A stretch of 64,000 bases of DNA from Methanobacteriota archaeon. GTDB taxonomy: Archaea > Halobacteriota > Methanomicrobia > Methanomicrobiales > Methanocorpusculaceae. Where the stretch lies: assembly GCA_023396065.1 (NCBI GenBank), contig JAEWXF010000025.1:10895-74894 (forward strand). Reading direction: 5' to 3'. The notes below the pieces were generated by a model, which searched no databases, had not been told where the DNA came from, and saw only the letters and a list, made by a program, of their open reading frames with translations. The position numbers and the translations under genes were made by a program. Of this stretch, positions 42,018 through 51,013 are shown one piece after another. Numbering within the stretch: position 1 is the first letter of the stretch; each line of letters starts with the position of its first letter.

Positions 42018-43448
42018 TTAGCTGAGATTGTTTTTATCTCCACGACCGATACCCCGGTAGATCCATCCTGCATTCAGGAAGGTGTCCGGATTGATAATAT
42101 TTCTCCCGTCAATAATGACCGGATGTTCTTTTCCGGTCATCACTTTCAAGGCATCTGCTGTCAGTTCCTTGTATTCATTGTGTCCGGTGAGGACAATGAC
42201 TGCATCTGCATCCTTAACCGTCTCCTCAATACTCTTCAGGATGACAAGCTCAGGGATTTCCGGAAAGTCCTTTACCCAGACGTCATGAACGGTGGTGAGA
42301 GCTCCTTCATCCTGTGCAAGATGGTAGTATGCCTCGGACGGGGTGTTTCTGGCGTCATCCGTGTTTGCAAGGAATGCCCATCCCAGAAGTGCAATTTTTT
42401 TGCCCGCAAGCGAATCACAGCGCAGTGCGTTCTTCGTCAGGGTCATCATGTGCTTTGGCATGAAATCATTGATATGACGGGCAAGGACATACAGGGACTC
42501 TTCTCCTGCCGGATAATCCAGTTTGTCACCGCCAAGCATATGCATTCCGCGCTCAAGGTGATAGGTGTCTTTGGTAAGACAGTGTCCGCCGACACCTGCT
42601 CCCGGCCAGAGCATTGCACGGGTGATTCCTTCGCCCTTCAGGGAATCTACACCGGTTCTGACATTGTAGAAGTTGATCCCCATTGCTTCACAGTATAATG
42701 CAAGCTGGTTGGATGCAGCGATCTGGAGGTCACGGATGGTGTTTTCCGTGGTTTTTGTGACTTCTGCTTCCGTTGCACTCATGGGAATGACTTTTCCCTT
42801 TGTCATGATCGGGCTGTAAAGTTCTACTGCCCGCGCGGTACTGATGTCATCGATACCACCGACACAGCGGTCATGCTCCTGAATGTTCTGGAGAAGTCTT
42901 CCGACCATGACACGTTCCGGGGCATGGGCAAGGGCGAAGTCAACACCGGCAACAAGTCCGGACTCTTTTTCCAGAATCTCCCGGGCCATTACTGCGGTTG
43001 TTCCAGGGGTAATGGTGGATTCAAGGACTACCAGCATTCCAGGCTTCAGTTGTGTTCCTACGTTTTTGATGCCGTCAATGAGAGCTCCAAAGTCCGGAAT
43101 AAGGTCTTTCGGATCTTTGAAGGGAGTCTGGATGGCAAGGCATATGGCGTCCAGTTCACTGATTTTGGAAAAGTCGGATGTACACTCGAACTTTCCTTCT
43201 GTGACTACTTTTTTTACCAGGTCGTCAAGTCCGGGTTCAATCCCTTTTAATGGACATTCGCCACGGTTGAGCATCTCAATTTTATATCCTGAGCTTTTCG
43301 ATGCACGCTGGAATCCATAGACTTTTTCGATTGTCGGAACGTTTGCCATAAGCATTGCGGCAGGGATACCAACGTACCCCATACCAATGACGCCGGCTTT
43401 GCGGATCGGGCCACGGGATTTGATAAGCTGAACTAATTTGTCAGACAT
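42018..43448 (-). CDS. UDP-N-acetyl-hexosamine 6-dehydrogenase (WbpA/WecC-like)
   Basis: 476 residues. Oxidises C6 of UDP-GlcNAc (or UDP-ManNAc) to the uronic acid with two NAD+. Rossmann loop GVIGMGYVGIPAA near residue 20, SATEAEVTKTTENT (conserved Glu/Lys/Asn) and the catalytic cysteine in GAGVGGHCLTKD near residue 280 are all present, and GHNEYKEL occurs in the C-terminal domain. Family is clear; the choice of GlcNAc rather than ManNAc follows from the neighbouring genes and is inference. About 45 bases after the oxidoreductase gene. Confidence 0.9.
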   Translation of the reverse strand: MSDKLVQLIKSRGPIRKAGVIGMGYVGIPAAMLMANVPTIEKVYGFQRASKSSGYKIEMLNRGECPLKGIEPGLDDLVKKVVTEGKFECTSDFSKISELDAICLAIQTPFKDPKDLIPDFGALIDGIKNVGTQLKPGMLVVLESTITPGTTAVMAREILEKESGLVAGVDFALAHAPERVMVGRLLQNIQEHDRCVGGIDDISTARAVELYSPIMTKGKVIPMSATEAEVTKTTENTIRDLQIAASNQLALYCEAMGINFYNVRTGVDSLKGEGITRAMLWPGAGVGGHCLTKDTYHLERGMHMLGGDKLDYPAGEESLYVLARHINDFMPKHMMTLTKNALRCDSLAGKKIALLGWAFLANTDDARNTPSEAYYHLAQDEGALTTVHDVWVKDFPEIPELVILKSIEETVKDADAVIVLTGHNEYKELTADALKVMTGKEHPVIIDGRNIINPDTFLNAGWIYRGIGRGDKNNLS

Positions 43449-43493
43449 GGTTATTTCCTGAGAGAATTTTGTGAGTATTTTTGTTGTTCTTTT

Positions 43494-44405
43494 TTAGATG
43501 CCTGCTGCTTTGTGAATTTCTTCACAGACACGCATGTTGTTGGTTGCCTGTTCCAGTGTGATGGGGAAGGGTTTCTTTTCTTTTGTGCAGTTGAGGAAGG
43601 TCTGGAGTTCGAGTTTGAGAGGTTCTACTTTTGGCACCATGACCTTTTCGACTACATTTTCCTGAACATACCGTTCGTCTTCGACATGGTAAACTCCGGG
43701 TTTTCTGTAGATGTAGACTTCCTGGGTCATGAAGTCACCTTCAATGGTGAGATCTTCCTGTTCAATGCTGATGCAGCGCAGCTTTTTTGATGCTTTTCTG
43801 CTTGCGGACAGGTACATCGGGACATTTCCGTTGTTGACCAGTACGCCCATTACATCTTCGGTTCCGCATGCTGAGAGGGTATAGTCTCCCTTGATAAAGT
43901 GGTTGAATGCGATGTCGATGTCATGGATCATCAGGTCTTCAACAACCGGTGTTCCAATGATTCTTCCGGATGCCGGGTTGTGACGGTGAATTGAAATGTA
44001 GAACGGATCTTTGATGATTTTTGTGATTTCCGGGATGATCGGGTTGAATCTTTCAATGTGGCCTACGCCAACGGTTACGTTATCCGGAATGTGGTCGATG
44101 AGATATTCTGCATCTGCTACCGTTGAGCAGACCGGCTTTTCGATGAGCGCGGATACTCCGGTGGAGAGTACTGCAAGGGCGGTATCTTTGTGGAACTGTG
44201 TGGGGACACAGATGCTTACTGCATCAACAACGTCCAGAAGTTTGTCAAGTGTCGGGGCTGCTTCGACCCCGAGTTTTTCTGCTGTTTTTTGTGCTGATTC
44301 TGCGAATACATCGTAGAGGACAACACCGTCAATTCCTCTGAGTTCAGAGTAGACACGGGAGTGATTTTGTCCCATGACACCGGTTCCGATTACACCTACT
44401 TTCAT
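43494..44405 (-). CDS. Gfo/Idh/MocA oxidoreductase (WbpB/WlbA-like 3-dehydrogenase)
   Basis: 303 residues from ATG 44405 (MKVGVIGTGVMGQNHSRVY); the frame extends eight codons further but this ATG begins at the NAD-binding loop. The EKPVC motif (ALIEKPVCSTVADAE) carries the catalytic Lys; HRHNPASGRI and DLMIHDIDIAF correspond to substrate-binding and H-x-x-D elements. Predicted to oxidise C3 of UDP-GlcNAc-uronate. The WbpB/WlbA role rests on the neighbouring WbpE-like aminotransferase and WbpD-like acetyltransferase. Confidence 0.85.
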   Translation of the reverse strand: MKVGVIGTGVMGQNHSRVYSELRGIDGVVLYDVFAESAQKTAEKLGVEAAPTLDKLLDVVDAVSICVPTQFHKDTALAVLSTGVSALIEKPVCSTVADAEYLIDHIPDNVTVGVGHIERFNPIIPEITKIIKDPFYISIHRHNPASGRIIGTPVVEDLMIHDIDIAFNHFIKGDYTLSACGTEDVMGVLVNNGNVPMYLSASRKASKKLRCISIEQEDLTIEGDFMTQEVYIYRKPGVYHVEDERYVQENVVEKVMVPKVEPLKLELQTFLNCTKEKKPFPITLEQATNNMRVCEEIHKAAGI

Positions 44406-44505
44406 TTGAGATTCCTCTTTGTGACGCATTCAAGAGTTTCAGATAATATTTCACACGATACATTATGAGTGTTATTGTCACTCGGTGTGACAGAATCTTT
44501 TTCAT

Positions 44506-45585
44506 TTATTTCATTTTCACGAGGGGCAGGTTCTGTTCCAGAAGTTCTACCGTTTTTTCTGCTCCATGTCCGTCTCCAAATACCGGGGTCCAGTTTTCCG
44601 GGTGAATATCTGCATTGAGTGCTTTCTGTATTTCCTGCGTGTTGTGTGAGTGTACCAGTACGTTCCAGCCCCCGGTGAGGGTTTCTATCCATTCTGTGTT
44701 TTCCCGAAGGGTTACACAGGGGGTTTTGAGGAGATATGCTTCTTTTTGTACTCCTCCTGAGTCTGTGACGATTTTTTCTGCATTTGCAGTCAGATGAAGC
44801 ATGTCCAGATATCCCAGAGGATCCAGAAGGTGAACGTTTTCAGGAATGGTAAGGTTATATTCCTGCAGGTATTTTTTTGTGCGCGGGTGAATCGGGAAGA
44901 TGACTGTTTTTCCGCATGCGCCAAATGCCTGCAGTATTGCTGTCATGTTTTCTTTTGAGTCAGTGTTTGAAGGACGATGGATGGTTGCAGCAATGTACTG
45001 TTTTTTGGCGGTGCCCACGATTTCCAATATGTTTGAGTATGTCCCTGCGCGTTCCTTGTTGAAGAGAACGGCATCCGCCATGACATCCCCCACGTGATAT
45101 ACTCCTTTCGTGATCCCTTCGTTTTTCAGGTTTTGTACTGCGGTGTCCGTGGGGCAGAAGAGGAGATCGGATATATGGTCGGTCAGGATACGGTTGATTT
45201 CCTCCGGCATTCGTTTGTCAAAAGATCTGAGTCCTGCTTCTATGTGAATGACCGGAATATGGAGTTTGGCAGCTGCCAGTGCTCCGGCAATGGTGGAGTT
45301 GGTGTCACCGTATACTAACAGTGCGTCCGGACATTCTTTTTGTAGGATGTCTTCGATTGCTGCAAGCATTGCTCCGGTTTGGTGACCGTGTGAGCCGGAT
45401 CCTATACCAAGGTTGTAGTCCGGGAGAGGGATATCCAGTTCCCGGAAGAAGATTTCTGACATTCCATAGTCATAATGCTGACCGGTATGTACGAGTACTT
45501 CTGTGTGGTTTTTTCTTAGTGCCCGGGATACCGGGGCACATTTGATAAACTGAGGGCGCGCGCCGACGATGGTTACGATTTTCAT
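44506..45585 (-). CDS. UDP-N-acetylglucosamine 2-epimerase (WecB/WbpI-like)
   Basis: 359 residues. Non-hydrolysing 2-epimerase fold: IVGARPQFIKCAPV at the N-terminus, HTGQHYDYGMS, VYGDTNST, HIEAGLRS, and SGGVQKEAYLLKTPCVTLRENTEW with catalytic residues. In the context of the other four genes it may act as WbpI, converting the diacetamido-glucuronate to the mannuronate form, or as WecB making UDP-ManNAc; sequence alone does not decide. About 100 bases separate it from the following oxidoreductase gene, the largest gap in the cluster. Confidence 0.9.
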   Translation of the reverse strand: MKIVTIVGARPQFIKCAPVSRALRKNHTEVLVHTGQHYDYGMSEIFFRELDIPLPDYNLGIGSGSHGHQTGAMLAAIEDILQKECPDALLVYGDTNSTIAGALAAAKLHIPVIHIEAGLRSFDKRMPEEINRILTDHISDLLFCPTDTAVQNLKNEGITKGVYHVGDVMADAVLFNKERAGTYSNILEIVGTAKKQYIAATIHRPSNTDSKENMTAILQAFGACGKTVIFPIHPRTKKYLQEYNLTIPENVHLLDPLGYLDMLHLTANAEKIVTDSGGVQKEAYLLKTPCVTLRENTEWIETLTGGWNVLVHSHNTQEIQKALNADIHPENWTPVFGDGHGAEKTVELLEQNLPLVKMK

Positions 45586-45617
45586 GATTTAGCGGAACTA
45601 TCTGGTTTGCCTGTTTT

Positions 45618-46709
45618 TTACGAGGAGATGTTGTTGATAACGTCTGCAATGTATCTGCATTCATCCGCCGTTACTGATGGGTGGACCGGGAGGCTGAGGA
45701 CGCGCGCGGCACAGTCTTCTGAGACCGGGAGACTGATGCCGGCATTTTCTTTTGCAAAGACCGGTTGTTTGTGCAGGGGTATGGGATAGTGAACTGCGGA
45801 TCCGATTCCTTTTTCGTTGAGGTAGGCCATGAGTTCTTCACGGGTCATGGGGAAGTCATCTTCAATTCTGATGACATACTGGTGGTAGACATGTTCTGCT
45901 TCCGGCGCAGTGTACGGGGTGGTAATTCCTTTTGCATGGATCAGTGTGTTGAGGATGGATGCGTTTTCCTGTCTGCGCGCGGTGAAGCCGGGCAGGCGTT
46001 TCAGCTGTTCCAGACCGATTGCTGCATGGACGTTGGTCATGCGGTAGTTGTAGCCGATCATGGTATGTAGATATTTTTCGGTCTGACCGTGATTACAGAG
46101 GATACGCGCGGTGTTTGCGGCGTCAATGTCAGAGGTTACAATCATGCCGCCTTCACCGGTTGTCATGTTTTTGGTCGGATAGAATGAGAAGCAGGCAAGG
46201 TCTCCCAGTGCCCCTGCGCGCACGCCGTTCCATTTTGCTCCGTGTGCCTGGGCACTGTCTTCGATGAAGGCCAGGTTGTGTTTTTTGCAGATGTTTTTCA
46301 GGGCGGGTGCATTGCAGCACTGACCGAAGATGTGGACGCCGATTACTGCTTTGGTTTTGCCGGTAATTTTCTGTTCGACACTTTTCGGGTCGATGTTGAA
46401 GGTATCCGGCAGGACATCTGCAAACACCGGTTTTGCGCCGCACATGCTGACCGAACTTGCGGAGGCAAAGAAGGTGAAGGCGGGAACGATTACTTCGTCT
46501 CCCGGAGCAATTCCTGCGGCAAGAAGCGCTGCATGGAGCGCGGTGGTACCATTTGTTGTGGCAATGCCGTATTTCGCTCCGCAGAAGGTGGCGAATTCTT
46601 CTTCAAAGTTGTGGACTATGTCACCTGAGGCCATCATTCCGGAGAGGATGACTTCACGGACTTTTGCGGCTTCTTCCTCGCCGGCAACAGGTTTTGCGAT
46701 TGAGATCAT
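45618..46709 (-). CDS. DegT/DnrJ aminotransferase (WbpE/WlbC-like)
   Basis: 363 residues from ATG 46709 (MISIAKPVAGEEE). PLP-dependent sugar aminotransferase: NGTTALHAALLA, EDSAQAHGAKW (PLP-binding Asp), and the Schiff-base lysine in SFYPTKNMTTGEGG. Predicted to place an amino group on C3 of the 3-keto-UDP-GlcNAcA made by the oxidoreductase two genes downstream, with glutamate as donor. First gene of the cluster. The frame is open a further 42 codons upstream, but the encoded sequence there has no family resemblance. Confidence 0.88.
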   Translation of the reverse strand: MISIAKPVAGEEEAAKVREVILSGMMASGDIVHNFEEEFATFCGAKYGIATTNGTTALHAALLAAGIAPGDEVIVPAFTFFASASSVSMCGAKPVFADVLPDTFNIDPKSVEQKITGKTKAVIGVHIFGQCCNAPALKNICKKHNLAFIEDSAQAHGAKWNGVRAGALGDLACFSFYPTKNMTTGEGGMIVTSDIDAANTARILCNHGQTEKYLHTMIGYNYRMTNVHAAIGLEQLKRLPGFTARRQENASILNTLIHAKGITTPYTAPEAEHVYHQYVIRIEDDFPMTREELMAYLNEKGIGSAVHYPIPLHKQPVFAKENAGISLPVSEDCAARVLSLPVHPSVTADECRYIADVINNISS

Positions 46710-47240
46710 GGATGAAGATATTATTCGTTTGTTCTGTGTATTGGATGTTGTGATTGATTGGTGTGAAACCCGGTTTCCGCATTCATGATGGTGGCGAGGG
46801 TGTTGCTGGTCTTGATCATATCTCGGAATAACCAATGGCGTACCTCATTCTCAAGATAGGACAGGCAGATAGACATTTTTTTTCCAATTTTGAAGGAAAA
46901 CATCTTTAGAGTTGTCTGAAAATCCTTCCACTTATGGGTAGTTCATGAGTATAATGTCAGCAGCAGATGATATGTTCCGATGGAAAACTAAGAACATCAA
47001 AGAACCTCTTTTTTATTTGAGAACGTTGAATACTATATCAAATGATTTCTGTCCCTCAGTTCGTCACATGCAACAGGCGCTCTCGGATGAATTTCCTGTG
47101 GAGATGTGATTCTTTCATCTTCGTGAGATTCGTACAGCGAGGGATTGTGAGATGCGGCATTCCGGGAGGAGGAAATGCCTTTAACCAGGGGTGTTGTCAG
47201 TATCAGATTGCAGAGGCTGTTAAGAGGGAGGTGAGTTGGC
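46710..47240. other. 531-base intergenic region between divergent glycan units
   Basis: No convincing gene. It must contain promoters for the sugar-nucleotide cluster (leftward) and the glycosyltransferase operon (rightward). Short frames exist (for example 46945-47109, 54 codons) without recognisable features. The last 15 bases hold a strong ribosome-binding site. Confidence 0.5.
47227..47235 (+). promoter_or_regulatory. Strong ribosome-binding site of the GT2 gene
   Basis: GGAGGTGAG, complementary to the end of archaeal 16S rRNA, five bases before the ATG at 47241. It fixes the start and implies a 5' leader, unlike most operon-first genes in this window. Confidence 0.8.
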
Positions 47241-48137
47241 ATGTATCGTGAGAAGAGGATCGGGGTTGTGGTTCCGGCATATAATGAGGAGCTTTTGATT
47301 GTTGATACGCTTTCGTCTATCCCTGATTTTGTCGATAGAATATATGTGGTGAATGACTGTTCGAAGGATAATACTAAGAGATTAATTGAAGAATATGCTG
47401 TGACTAATCCACGGGTTATCCCTCATCATCATGATGAGAATGGTGGTGTTGGTGCGGCAATTATTACTGGATACAAAAATGCAATCTCCGACTCGATTGA
47501 TGTGATAGCAATCATGGCTGGTGACAATCAGATGAGCCCGGATCATCTAAGTAAATTGCTTGACCCCATTATATCGGGAGATGCAGATATTACAAAAGGT
47601 AATCGTTTAACAAAGGATTATTGGAAGGGTATGAGTTTATGGCGTCACTTTGGTAATTGCTTATTATCATCTCTTACAAAAGTTGCATCAGGATACTGGT
47701 ATGTGAATGACCCTCAAAATGGGTATGTTGCAATCTCTTTACTCGCGTTAAAAAAGTTTGATCTTGACGCATTATATAAAAGATATGCCTTTGAAAATGA
47801 TGTCATGATCAAAGGAAATATTTTGGGGTTGCGCATGATGAATGTAGCAATTCCTGCAATTTATGCGGGTGAGGTGTCGGGCATTCGTTATGGTAATTTC
47901 ATTATCACAACGAGTATTTTTCTTCTGAAATCATTCATCTGGAGATTGTGGGAAAAGTATTTAACTCATTTTAATATGATGGGATTGATCTATATACTTG
48001 GTATCACTGGAATGCTAGTTGGGGTTGTCGCATTTATTTGGACCCCATTGATATTCTTCATTGGTGTGATATTATTCATTTTGGCTTGCCTTATGGAAAG
48101 GCATACCCAAAAAGAGTTTAAGCAAGGTGATTGGTGA
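47241..48137 (+). CDS. Family 2 glycosyltransferase (dolichol-phosphate-sugar synthase type)
   Basis: 298 residues. GT-A fold: VVVPAYNEELLI at the N-terminus, YVVNDCSKDNT, the metal-binding MAGDNQMSPD (D-x-D-like) and KGNRLTKDYW region. Two C-terminal membrane helices (about 235-290) anchor it. The likely job is to load a sugar onto a lipid phosphate at the start of glycan assembly, facing the cytoplasm. Strong ribosome site upstream. The next gene's ATG overlaps its TGA by one base, so the two are coupled. First gene of the rightward AT-rich island. Confidence 0.87.
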   Translation: MYREKRIGVVVPAYNEELLIVDTLSSIPDFVDRIYVVNDCSKDNTKRLIEEYAVTNPRVIPHHHDENGGVGAAIITGYKNAISDSIDVIAIMAGDNQMSPDHLSKLLDPIISGDADITKGNRLTKDYWKGMSLWRHFGNCLLSSLTKVASGYWYVNDPQNGYVAISLLALKKFDLDALYKRYAFENDVMIKGNILGLRMMNVAIPAIYAGEVSGIRYGNFIITTSIFLLKSFIWRLWEKYLTHFNMMGLIYILGITGMLVGVVAFIWTPLIFFIGVILFILACLMERHTQKEFKQGDW

Positions 48138-49210
48138 TGAAAGTTGGTATCTTTGCAATAACTCCTGCTCAAATTCATTTTTATAAAAATATAATTGATC
48201 AGCTTGAGGGTGAGGGGCATGAGGTCTTTATACTCGCCAGAGATTATGGTGACACTCTTGAACTTCTGGAAGAGATGAAGATTCCCTATCATTTATTTTC
48301 AAGACCCCCTGCATCTAAAGCTGGGAAAGTACTTGGATTTCCTAAAGAATTACTCGATGCTTTTCTTGCATTGCATAGATGGGGAGCAGATATTGTTACT
48401 GGCTTCGGGATGTATGAGGCGTTTATCTCAGCAGTCCTTCGAATCCCATGTGTTGCATTTACCGATTCTGAATATTCAGTTAACTCAAAATCATATGTGA
48501 TTCAATTTAAACTTGCATCGCCTTTTTTAGATGCAGTGGTCACTCCCAAAAAATATAAAGACAATTTGGGTTTTAAGCATATTAAGGTAAATAGTTATAA
48601 AGAATTGGCATATTTACATCAAAGATATTATGTACCAAATAAAGACATATATGGTATGCTGGGGATCCCGGAGTTCGATGAATATGTTCTTTTAAGATTT
48701 AATGCCTTCGATGCAGTTCATGATTATGGTATTACTGGATTTGGTGAAAATGATAAAATTGAATTAACATCTGTACTTAGTAAATACGCACATGTCTTTA
48801 TCTCTTCGGAGATGGTGCTCCCCCACGATTTAGATAAATATCAACTTCATGTGCAAAAGAATAGGATTCATGACGTACTATACTATGCAAAACTTTTAGT
48901 TACTGATACACAAACAATGACTACAGAGGCAGCTCTTTTGGGAACCCCGGCTGTACGGTGTAATGCTTTTGTTGGAATTCATGATATGAGCAATTTTGAG
49001 GAATTGGAACATGATTATGGATTGATATATAATTTCAGAGATCCACAAGAGGCTATCAATAAAGCGGATGAGTTAATGAAGATGAATGACCTGAAGGAAC
49101 GATGGGCTGAAAAAAGACAGATGATGCTGTCTGAAAAAGAAGATGTTTGTTCAGCGTTTGTAAATATTCTTGATGAGACATATTTAAATTCAAAAAAATT
49201 TCGTGGTTAA
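48137..49210 (+). CDS. DUF354 family protein (glycosyltransferase-like GT-B fold)
   Basis: 357 residues from ATG 48137, preceded by AAGGTGA. DUF354 proteins resemble UDP-GlcNAc 2-epimerases and GT-B glycosyltransferases. Seen: VGIFAITPAQIHFYKNIID (N-terminal Rossmann), GFGMYEAFISAVLRIPCVAFTDSE, HDVLYYAKLLVTDTQTMTTEAALLGTPAVRC, the last being the nucleotide-sugar-binding pattern of the fold. Probably transfers or modifies a sugar in surface glycan synthesis; reaction unknown. Coupled to the preceding GT2. Confidence 0.8.
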   Translation: MKVGIFAITPAQIHFYKNIIDQLEGEGHEVFILARDYGDTLELLEEMKIPYHLFSRPPASKAGKVLGFPKELLDAFLALHRWGADIVTGFGMYEAFISAVLRIPCVAFTDSEYSVNSKSYVIQFKLASPFLDAVVTPKKYKDNLGFKHIKVNSYKELAYLHQRYYVPNKDIYGMLGIPEFDEYVLLRFNAFDAVHDYGITGFGENDKIELTSVLSKYAHVFISSEMVLPHDLDKYQLHVQKNRIHDVLYYAKLLVTDTQTMTTEAALLGTPAVRCNAFVGIHDMSNFEELEHDYGLIYNFRDPQEAINKADELMKMNDLKERWAEKRQMMLSEKEDVCSAFVNILDETYLNSKKFRG

Positions 49211-49672
49211 GATGTGTGTGATTTCTGGATTTACTGGGCACGACGAGTACCTCATTGCAGACTGTATCCGTTTTGTTCAGGGGCTGTCGAACGAATTAAA
49301 GCTGCATCGAAGACCATCTCGCCGGGAAAAATCCATGACCTTATGTATTATTCGACCCAGTATGTTGGGTGGAGGAGGGCGATGATGCGACGGAGGCAAT
49401 TTGTATGAGAGTGCATGCGGTTGTTGTTAACCCTGAGGCGGTGCGAGGAGATGGCGAGCATACTTTCGGGGTGTATCACAGGTATTATCATGAGTTTGGG
49501 TTGCTCTGGGCATACAGGGATGTCGAGGAAGGGTTGGGACTGATTGATTGCTTATTAATGGATGCTTACTTACGGGAGAAAGGAAAGGAGAAAAGAAGTG
49601 GGATGCTTTCTGATGCGGGTGATGGGACTGAAATGTTGATTAAAGATGTAGAGAAAATTGAGGAAAATTGCC
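49211..49672 (+). pseudogene. Degenerate region, possible asnB-like relic
   Basis: The first 20 codons read MCVISGFTGHDEYLIADCI, like the N-terminus of glutamine-dependent asparagine synthetases (catalytic Cys2), then continue out of phase into unrelated sequence. Short frames in other phases (CSGAVERIKAASK..., MRVHAVVVNPEAVRGDGE...) fill the rest to the next gene. No intact protein is supported. It looks like the eroded remains of one or more genes between two healthy ones. Confidence 0.35.
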
Positions 49673-51013
49673 ATGTTTAGAAAATCATTATTTATTTCTG
49701 CACATAATTTTGGATGCAAATCATTTTATGACTATTATAAAGAATGTGGGATAAGCCAGTGGCAAACCTATGCTGAATTAAAAGAAGCTCAGGATAAAAA
49801 TTTGAGACACATGATTTCATATGCGTATGAAAATGTGCCTTATTATCATAAGCTATTTACGTCATTAAAATTGCTGCCAAAAGATATCAAGACATCTGAA
49901 GACCTGGAGAAATTACCTGTCCTTACAAAAGACATTATCCGACAGAACTGGGATGATTTTATGCCCATTGGACTTGCATCAATGAAGTATGAGAATCATT
50001 CATCTGGAGGGACAACGGGAACGCCATTTCGATATCGTTTATCGTGGAATGACAGGTTTTTTAGTGGAGCTATATTGTATCGTGGATGGGGATATGGAGG
50101 GTATGAACTTGGTGACAGGATGGTTTTCCTTGCAGGTGCATCTCTGGGCGTAACACCAAAATCCATCATAACAAAAAAAGCACATGAATTCTCCAGAAAT
50201 CTAAAAATGCTTTCAGCGTTTGATATGGGAGACCTTGAGATGAAGCAGTATTCTGATACCATTAATAGTTTCCATCCAAAATATATCCGAGGATATCCAT
50301 CAGCATTGCATTCGTTTTCTACGTGGATTGAAGAGAATGATATCTCAATATCCCCCTTAAAAGCTATTTTTACGACGTCTGAGATGCTTTATCCAAATGT
50401 AAGAAAAAAGATCTCCTCTGTATTTCAGACCGATGTTTACAATAATTACGGATTGAATGACGGTGGCGTCACTGCCTTTGAATGTGATCAGCATTCCGGG
50501 CTACATATCGATATGGAAAGAAGTGTAATGGAAGTTGTAAATCCCAATAATCAGCAACTTACCGATGATGAAGGGCGCATTCTGGCAACGAGCCTATTCA
50601 ATTATGCTATGCCGTTTATCCGGTACGAAACCGGGGATGAAGCAGTTATTACTACGGATGTTTGTTCTTGCGGAAGAGGGTTACCATTACTGCAGGATAT
50701 CAGAGGACGAAGCGTTGATGTGCTGATTACTCCAGAGGGTAAAAAAGTCCATGGTTGGTTCCTGCTATACATTTTCTGGGAATATGATCGTGGTATTAAA
50801 GAGTATCAGGTAGTTCAGAATTCGGTAGATACCCTTGAGATCAAGCTGGTTGTAACCGATGACTTTGATGAGAGTCAATTAGATGTAATTTGTGCAGTGA
50901 TTCACGAAAAAAGTGCCGGATGGCATATTGAATTCAGGTTCGTAGATCGTATTGAGAGAGCTGGAAATGCGAAATATAAATATATTGTAAATAATTTGCA
51001 GGAATGTGAATGA
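49673..51013 (+). CDS. PaaK/CapK-like adenylate-forming enzyme
   Basis: 446 residues from ATG 49673; TTGAGGA just upstream provides a ribosome site. Phenylacetate-CoA ligase-like superfamily, CapK branch found in polysaccharide clusters. The phosphate loop is HSSGGTTGTPFRY near residue 105; YNNYGLNDGGVTAFEC corresponds to the Y-G-x-x-E region, and YETGDEAV and CSCGRGLPLLQDIRGRS to the hinge. CapK-type proteins may activate a carboxylic acid to decorate a glycan; the true substrate is unknown. Overlaps the next start as ATGA, pointing to joint function with the CapA-like phosphoesterase. Confidence 0.85.
   Translation: MFRKSLFISAHNFGCKSFYDYYKECGISQWQTYAELKEAQDKNLRHMISYAYENVPYYHKLFTSLKLLPKDIKTSEDLEKLPVLTKDIIRQNWDDFMPIGLASMKYENHSSGGTTGTPFRYRLSWNDRFFSGAILYRGWGYGGYELGDRMVFLAGASLGVTPKSIITKKAHEFSRNLKMLSAFDMGDLEMKQYSDTINSFHPKYIRGYPSALHSFSTWIEENDISISPLKAIFTTSEMLYPNVRKKISSVFQTDVYNNYGLNDGGVTAFECDQHSGLHIDMERSVMEVVNPNNQQLTDDEGRILATSLFNYAMPFIRYETGDEAVITTDVCSCGRGLPLLQDIRGRSVDVLITPEGKKVHGWFLLYIFWEYDRGIKEYQVVQNSVDTLEIKLVVTDDFDESQLDVICAVIHEKSAGWHIEFRFVDRIERAGNAKYKYIVNNLQECE

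Noticed and set aside
46945..47109. A 54-codon plus-strand frame in the intergenic region before the GT2 gene
   Set aside because: No ribosome site, no recognisable motif; likely chance.
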